Below are positions 56,961 through 64,000 of a stretch of 64,000 nucleotides of DNA, one piece after another (the first letter of the stretch is position 1; the number at the start of each line of letters is the position of its first letter). The stretch covers positions 1 through 64,000 of the forward strand of contig JABUQX010028474.1 in assembly GCA_015478945.1 (NCBI GenBank), written 5' to 3'. The stretch comes from Trachelipus rathkii (taxonomy: Eukaryota > Arthropoda > Malacostraca > Isopoda > Trachelipodidae). Below the pieces are notes generated by a model. That model searched no databases. It worked only from the letters and a program-made list of their open reading frames with translations, and was not told where the DNA came from. A program made the translations under genes and the position numbers.

Positions 56961-59900
56961 ATAATAACGTATAATTTTATAACAAACATTTTAAATAGGT
57001 TGCGTATAAAATTTAAATCTTAACTTCATATTTCAAATTAAAATAATAATTAATTTCAAAAGTTTTCTTATATATAATATCTATAATAAATCAATCATTA
57101 TCTTATAACAAAGAATTTATTATTAAACGTATACTTTTTTTTTACAAAATACTTATTACTAAATATTTTCGTGAGCTTTTACCTCACGTTTTCACCTTTT
57201 TCCCCCGCATTGGGGGTAGTTATTTTCTGTCGGCCATATCAATTCGCCTATAATTCAATAGTGACTATCACTTTTATTGTTACCAATTGACTTCTATCTG
57301 CGTAACTCTATCTTTAACTCGTATCACTCATAATAATATATAATAACAATAAAAGATTCTTATTACCTAACATTAATGATTTGGAAGCATCTTAATCATT
57401 CTAATTTTATTTAAAAAAATTAATAATTAATTATACCACCTTACCATTTTTATTGTTCTCGAATATTATTTCGAAATTAAACTTAAGATATTTTAAATTT
57501 TATTTACAATATATATATTATATATTATATATTCTGTACTGACAATATCCATCACTAGAGTTAAATAACATATATATATATACAACAATACTATACCGCC
57601 ATCTACATTACTCCTTATAAAATATGAAAGCTGAACCTCTAGTCTCTGTAAGTAATTGTGAGTAACTACTTTAGGTCCTTAATTTTAAGGTTATTAATTA
57701 CATCTTTTTGAGATACTACTGAGGTGCGAGTATTTCTAATTAATAATATAATTAATGTCTCGTGCCATATAATGATATATATATTATTATCAAAACTTAG
57801 TAACATTATGTTATCTTATTAGTTATAAATGTTAGGGTGCATATAACTTATACTAGAATCATATATAGTACTTATAAATATTTTGTAGTCATAAAATTAT
57901 TATGAGAGATTCAAAGTATACCTTTTATATTATTTGTAAGATACGGTAGTTAATTTCAAATTACTACTAAATTACACAGTTATCCCAATATAAAGGTAAA
58001 TTTCACCACCCGTATTAATACACACAAGAAATCATCTATAAGTTATATTAAATGCCTCTACATTTATATTTTATAAATATATTTCAGATTAAAAGGATAT
58101 GAAATCATGCTGGATCGGTAAAGATCTGATTATTAACAGAGCATGAAAGGTAAAACAAATAGTAGGCAAAAATGAATCTTTTCTGTAAGTACATCGTCAA
58201 CATCATACACTCCATGAAAAGAGCAGTCTTTTCACCCCACTTTCTAATCTCTATCATGGTCACCAAATTACAAAAACTAGCATTTCATTTCGATGAGTTA
58301 AATAACATTGAGGAGATCGAAATCTTGGTGACTAAACGTCTGCAGGAGATATTCCTGAATGTTTCTGTTAGGCCATATAAATCAATTAAATACCATTTGA
58401 GAAATATATATCATTCTTATTTGATATTTACATGATTATATATTAGGTTTGTATCTCGCATCTTTAATTTCACTATATTTTACCAATAATCATTATTACT
58501 TCATTCATTTAATAAATTCATTATTTATTTTAATTAGATCTTATTTAGCTGAGTTATTAATTATCGTGTAAATATATTAACATTATTATTATGTATGTTA
58601 TCTTTGATATTTAATAATATAAAAATATTTGATTATTTTATTATTTTTACTATAAAGGTATTCTAATACATTTACTCATATATATATAATAGAGTATATA
58701 GCTATTAGATTAAATTCTAATATTTATTAATTTCACCTATGAATTATATTATAAATTATATAACTCATAGTTATTTCTATACTTATGTTCGAATTTTATA
58801 TAATAAGTTATTAATACCTAGTCTACTTAAGTATGTGAACCTACAGTGCAAATTTGAAGTCTCACATACACATCACTATCATTATTCATTATATTATCTA
58901 TGTAAATTATTATTTATTCAGACAAGATCTCAAAGATCTATGTTATTCATATTTTCCCCTTAGATAGTAACAAATTTATGTGTACTCAACGTCTATTTTT
59001 CTTACATGTTTATTTTTTACATTTATTTGAATTCAAAAATCGTATTGATTTTTGTCTCTCAGATTCAGTTTTGACACTATTCACATGTAAACATGGAAAC
59101 AAATTGCCTAAACACACAAATAGTATTGTTTGTCGGTCGTCCCCCGTGAACCGCGTCACACGACAAACGACTTCGCAGTTGGCATACTCCTAGCACATAC
59201 AGACTTCGTACCACGCTATGGTAACAACGTTAAATTTTGTGATTTATTCTTGTTTCAAATAATATTGTTTGTGAAAATTGCCTTCAAAACCTGATACATC
59301 GCAAAAATATATTGAACACAACACACACTGATACGGCACATCGTTCTCATTTCATTTAGGCAATAGATTAACCAAACAAGAAAACCACTTTAGCTATTTT
59401 CTCCTAGCTATTTTTAATGTGATGAGTGCGTTTCTCCCTAACAGACAAAACGAACTTACTCCACGAAAAACATCCGAGCAATACTAATTTTCTTGGATTC
59501 AAGCGCATAAACTAAACTATTTAATAAAAAATCCTTATTTGCATCAGTTACGCTACGCAAGATAATATGTTCCCCTCCCGGCCTCATGTGTTTTGTATCC
59601 TTCCTTATTTATTAATATTACTTATAGTATCTATGTGTGGGGAATCAAAATATTTTACATAAAAATAGCACCAAAACTATCATCATCTCTTCATATGCTG
59701 GGCTCATTTTTTTTTACAGCGACGTTGCACAGTCCAGAAAATCCTTAGTTTTGGGCCTTTCTGGTCTACTAACAAGACACACGAGGTCCACTTTTTGCGT
59801 CTTTCGAGATGCATTTCAGAAATATGCAAAAAAAATTCTTTTTTTCGCACCGTGTTCATAAAATGCAATCAAAACTCACTATAATCTATCTGTTTGTTTG

Positions 59901-60685
59901 CCATTTTGGTCGTTATCAGCAGTCCCATTTAAATTCCTTCCCTCACCACGCCATATATTAGCTTGGGGCAAGACACATCATATTCATATCTTATTTGTCT
60001 TGCAGTACAATTTATTATATTTCTTGTATGCTTAATATAACCCACGCCATAAAAGCTCACGAGTTTTTGGTGTCATCTGGAATTCAGATCTGGGGAAATA
60101 ATCAGTTTTTTATTTGTCATGATTTTTTTTCCAATTGTTTACCTCGAATGAACTCATATGTCCAAAATGTGGAGATGTACAGACTAATCAATCACAATAT
60201 AGATTTTTTTAATTCAGGCACCTCCATAATCAAAACCACATATAAGAAACATGTTTCGGATCAATAGAGCATGTCATTACTATCCTGCACCAGACATAAA
60301 TGTAATACAATGTGCTTAGACCCACTTCCACTCCGTTATTTTATTATATAATCTCATCTATAATATTCCTTATTTATTATATTATTATTAATTTATATAT
60401 TAGTAATTATTATTATTATTTCATTTTATTAGAATTATTACTGTTATAATTTGATTATATTATATTATATATTATTATAAGGGATTATCAATTAGTGAGG
60501 TAATTATGATTATCAATAATATCAATATTAATTATTTTTGGATTATCTAAACATAATTTTTATTTTATGTATTATTTATATTTATTATATTTATTATTAT
60601 TTATATTTATTATTATATATTTATTATTTTGATTCCTATTATTCTGGACATATATTGGTATAGGTTTAAATTAGGGCATGATTGA
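56961..60685. other. AT-rich DNA, no gene recognised
   Basis: Plus ORFs of 60-90 codons (58172-58435, 58739-58963, 58978-59193, 59637-59861, 59995-60267) lack recognisable motifs. 58172-58435 begins with a basic and hydrophobic stretch and has an acidic core (FDELNNIEEIEILVTKRLQE), making it the least implausible. 59090-59600 is slightly GC-richer, with an inverted GTTTGTCG...CGACAAAC pair near 59128-59170. Confidence 0.4.
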
Positions 60686-60689
60686 AATT

Positions 60690-61111
60690 AATATAATATT
60701 TATATATATTTAATATAATATAATATATAGTATATATTAGTATTATAGTATAATTATATATATTATATATTTCTATATAGTATTATATACGAGATATTAT
60801 AATAATATATATAATATATATAACCTATTATATATATATATATAATCAATAACATATATATATAATATATATATATAATCATAACATCTATATATATATC
60901 TATATACTATAATATATATAAATATATTATAATAATATATATATATATTATATTATATAATATATATATATATAGCCTATATATATATATATATATATAT
61001 ATATGATATATATAGTATATTACTATATTATATTTATAATAGCTAAATATATATAATATATATATTATCTATATATAATATATAGCCTATATAAATATAT
61101 ATATTTAGTAT

Positions 61112-61155
<44 letters not shown>

Positions 61156-61224
61156 AATATTATACCTTATATATTTAATATATACTATATATATATATAT
61201 AATAGTATATAATATATATATATA

Positions 61225-61267
<43 letters not shown>

Positions 61268-61375
61268 TATTATATAATAATATATAATATATATATATAT
61301 TTATATATATTTATTATATATAATATATATATATAATATATATTATATATATATATATTATATATATATATTATT
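60690..61375. repeat. Long (AT)n array
   Basis: About 690 bp of AT repeat with ATATAATAT and TATAGCCTATA variants; the largest array in the window. Confidence 0.93.
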
Positions 61376-61509
61376 ATAATATCTATATGAAAATGGACCG
61401 CGATTCCTTTGGGGACACAATGATTGTAACCTAATTTTTCATTTAAATCCAAGTATAAAAGTTTATGGCCAAAGACCCACACTAGCTGCAGATTACACTT
61501 GTCTCTGCA

Positions 61510-61622
61510 TATATATATATATATACTATATATATATATAATATATTATATATATCATGATATATCATATATATATCTAAATTGAAAATAATATATATAT
61601 ATATATATATATATAATAGGCC

Positions 61623-61653
<31 letters not shown>

Positions 61654-61785
61654 CATATTATAATATATATATAATATATATTATATATATATATCATATA
61701 GTATATATATATACTATATATATAGTATATATATTATATATATATAATATATATATATATTATAACACATATATATAATATTAAT
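61510..61785. repeat. (AT)n array
   Basis: Separated from the preceding array by about 130 bp of unique-looking sequence (61380-61509). Confidence 0.92.
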
Positions 61786-61789
61786 TCTA

Positions 61790-61834
61790 TATTTATTTAT
61801 TTATTGCTTTTATTATTATTACTTATTATTATTA

Positions 61835-61866
<32 letters not shown>

Positions 61867-61904
61867 ATTATATATTATTCATTCATTATTATATCATTAT
61901 TATA

Positions 61905-61965
<61 letters not shown>

Positions 61966-62068
61966 GTAATTATTATTATTAATTATTATTATTATTATTA
62001 TTATTATTATAATTATTAATTATTATTATTATTATTATTATATTATTATTATTATTATTTATTATTTG
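61790..62068. repeat. (ATT)n microsatellite
   Basis: Nearly pure TTA repeat of about 270 bp. It yields a Tyr-run ORF of no meaning. Confidence 0.95.
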
Positions 62069-62499
62069 ATAATAATTACAACTTGTAAAAAATGTCCAAG
62101 ATACATTTAAAATTAAAATTAAATTAAAAATAATAAATAATAATTATAACACCATGTAAATAATTATAAGAAAAGTTAAAAATAAACTCATCTATTAAAA
62201 AACCCAATCCCAATAATAAATCCAACTAATAATTCCACCATATATCCAATACATACAAAAATCTATATATAAATAATAATAACTGAATTAAAATATATTA
62301 TAATTAAAAATCAGCGAAAAAAAAACTTTAAATATATTTATAATTTATGATATTAAAATTATTACAGGAACAATAATAATAACTTAATGTATCGTTTAAT
62401 ATACTTAATATACTAGCATCTTTTATACATTATTGTTACAGTACCTCTGTAGAATTATATTATATATGGTTTATAATTAATATTTAAAGGTAAAAACAT

Positions 62500-62582
62500 A
62501 CTATATATATATATATTATATATATAATATAATATATTATATATATAGTATATATAGTATATAATATATTATAATATATACC
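62500..62582. repeat. (AT)n microsatellite
   Basis: Short AT array; 62069-62499 before it is A/T-rich without a gene. Confidence 0.85.
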
Positions 62583-62670
62583 AATTTTTTTGGATATAAT
62601 ATTCAAATACTCACTAACTCCCACACTATCATAACTAACTAACTAATATATATACACTATATATTTATAT

Positions 62671-62860
62671 ATGTTGAATAAATTACCTAATAGTTTTTTT
62701 TTTTTTCTGACACAAATTGGAGAGTCAAGAAGCGTTGAAGTCTCGCGAAGGAACTACAATTTGTTGGAGCACCCATCAATAGAACTGAGAGGACATGTGA
62801 AAGCCACCGCCTTGGAACCCGTTTTGAAAGGTATTTGGCCATTAGTTGGATTGGTGTAAC
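62671..62860 (+). CDS. Possible exon, plus strand, unknown protein
   Basis: After a long T tract and CTGACACAAATTGG, the frame reads hydrophilic sequence (RSVEVSRRNYNLLEHPSIEL, then VKATALEPVLKG) and meets AAAGGTATTT, a plausible splice donor, just before the stop. Composition is clearly less AT-rich than the flanks. The pyrimidine tract could serve as an acceptor region, though no clean AG is obvious. No family recognised; decayed transposon sequence is an alternative. Confidence 0.3.
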
Positions 62861-63159
62861 ACCATTGCCCTAAAGTTGATGACAACTCCAACCTCGAGCC
62901 ACTGGTGACAAGCTTCCAAATGGGGCGTGTGACAAGAGAAACCCGGCCGCTAGGGTGTGGCTGTTGGGCAACTACACGATTGTAGATATAGCATGTAGTA
63001 GCTTTATAATGTTGCTGCGTCCTGCCATATGAGTATGTTGTTGCAGATGTCTCATTTTGGCACTATGAGGTAAATAACGCGTAAAGTAGATCTCTTATTC
63101 CTTTTAATAAACAACATATTAGTTTTATATTCATGTTATTACTATTATGAGATCTTGGA

Positions 63160-63581
63160 GTGTTGTTTACCTTGCAATACCGGCACAATAAGAGGTCTTT
63201 ACATGTATAATTGCACTACCATAATAGAATAAAAACACTATCCCCGAGTCTATTGACACAGTCACACACACACGCACATATTTTCTGGTCGGTACAAAAC
63301 TGATGTTGTGGTAGTAGCTGACCACATCCACAGGCTGACTGTACTTATGCAGTGGAGTAACCGACACTGGCCACTGCAGCAAGTAACAGGGTTAGCAGCC
63401 CTGACGGCGAGGAACTAGACACAGTGGTTGTAGATATGGTTTTTGCACAGTCGTCCAAGCGACCTGGACTAGGGGTTTGAGCCTTCTCTACCACACTTTG
63501 GATGCCCCGGATGTATGGGTCCAATTTGTTGTCGAAAGTATTGCTGTTTTGTAATGATGCCACAACAAACAAAAAAATCAA
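63160..63581 (-). CDS. Possible exon(s), minus strand, unknown protein
   Basis: A 78-codon frame (63581-63345) starts with a hydrophobic stretch (MIFLFVVASLQ), continues hydrophilic (DNKLDPYIRGIQSVVEKAQT) and ends with a second hydrophobic run (LLTLLLAAVASVGYS). Past a stop, the same frame is cysteine-rich (ACGCGQLLPQHQFC). In this direction AAGGTAAAC near 63172-63164 looks like a splice donor. It could be a small secreted or membrane protein, or chance. It overlaps no repeat and lies beside the plus-strand candidate at 62671-62860. I do not assign a family. Confidence 0.3.
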
Positions 63582-64000
63582 CTCGTTGGAAAGAATGGTC
63601 TCCAGTCTTTATGAGTTTGCGGCCAACAAATTATTTGGTACGTAACTACCCTCCCACACTTTGAATTTTAATTATAAAATGTACGACCATCATATATCTT
63701 TCATACAACTAATTGTAATCCCTACCCACCTCACTTTTGATAGAGCCTCACATTATATTAGTTGTGGGGAGTGCCTCTAACATCATTATTAAAATATACA
63801 TTTATATGATCTTTGATAGTATTAAAATCACTATATATATTATATATAATTGACTGCTTTAATAGGTGATTATCTAAAATTAGTATACTTTTTGGTATTT
63901 GAACTATTGTTACATGCTTTATGATAATCGTGCGACATCTTACTTATGAATAACTCAGGGAACCTATTAAATTGATAGATTTCAACTATGACTAATAATG

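Noticed and set aside
61804..62019. Tyr-run ORF, and similar Ile/Tyr ORFs over AT arrays (1942-2220, 33408-33614, 35435-35620, 61482-61697)
   Set aside because: Pure translations of microsatellites.
63300..63382. Cys pattern ACGCG...PQHQFC suggesting a TIMP-like inhibitor N-terminus
   Set aside because: Only a few positions fit, a stop lies between the hydrophobic run and the Cys stretch, and the following residues do not match the family.

Overview
The window looks like repeat-dominated, AT-rich arthropod DNA. A decapod or other crustacean is my best guess, from the very dense (AT)n, (ATT)n and (GA)n microsatellites together with Ty3/gypsy, piggyBac and hAT remains; this is an inference, not an identification. 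I see no intact host gene, rRNA, functional tRNA or CRISPR. Almost every recognisable protein is broken by frameshifts or stops, and duplicated segments differ by many one- and two-base indels. Real decay and uncorrected long-read errors probably both contribute.

Left part (1-5.1 kb): a hairpin-rich, GC-richer block (500-1460), a plus-strand reading frame of unknown identity (1316-1693), a two-copy tandem repeat, and a decayed minus-strand gene (2485-3814) resembling a family of uncharacterised arthropod proteins.

Central-left (about 5158-22803): one very large LTR retrotransposon on the minus strand. Two LTRs of about 1.85 kb flank a 10 kb interior with a tRNA-Lys-like primer-binding site (17160-17176), gag-like ORFs with 27- and 19-residue tandem repeats, a Ty3/gypsy reverse transcriptase (11890-12681) and an RNase H tail (11400-11600). 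Unassigned coding islands follow down to the 3' LTR. A piggyBac-like DNA transposon (18358-22097) sits inside the element's 5' LTR at a TTAA site. The duplicated LTR shows where it went in.

23-26.7 kb: a degenerate tRNA-like SINE head, then two direct repeats of about 650 bp enclosing a segment made of several short coding-like tandem repeats. 29-34 kb: decayed hAT transposase pieces, with an apparent inner element (about 31.02-33.60 kb) splitting an outer hAT copy. 36.4-37.0 kb: a foldback (inverted-repeat) sequence. 37-47 kb: AT arrays, strand-skewed low-information DNA and one GC-richer island (42.9-44.76 kb), plus a LINE-like tail near 46.4 kb. 50.2-51.2 kb: a probable non-autonomous transposon with long inverted ends. 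52.4-53.8 kb: two degenerate minisatellites. 54-64 kb: AT-rich DNA with large AT and ATT arrays and, at the right edge (62.67-63.58 kb), a compositionally distinct patch that could hold exons of a host gene.

The parts do not form a pathway. They record layered transposon insertions. The least-explained items are the repeat-bearing gag and missing integrase of the giant retroelement, the 24.1-25.7 kb repeat-protein block between direct repeats, and the 1316-1693 frame.
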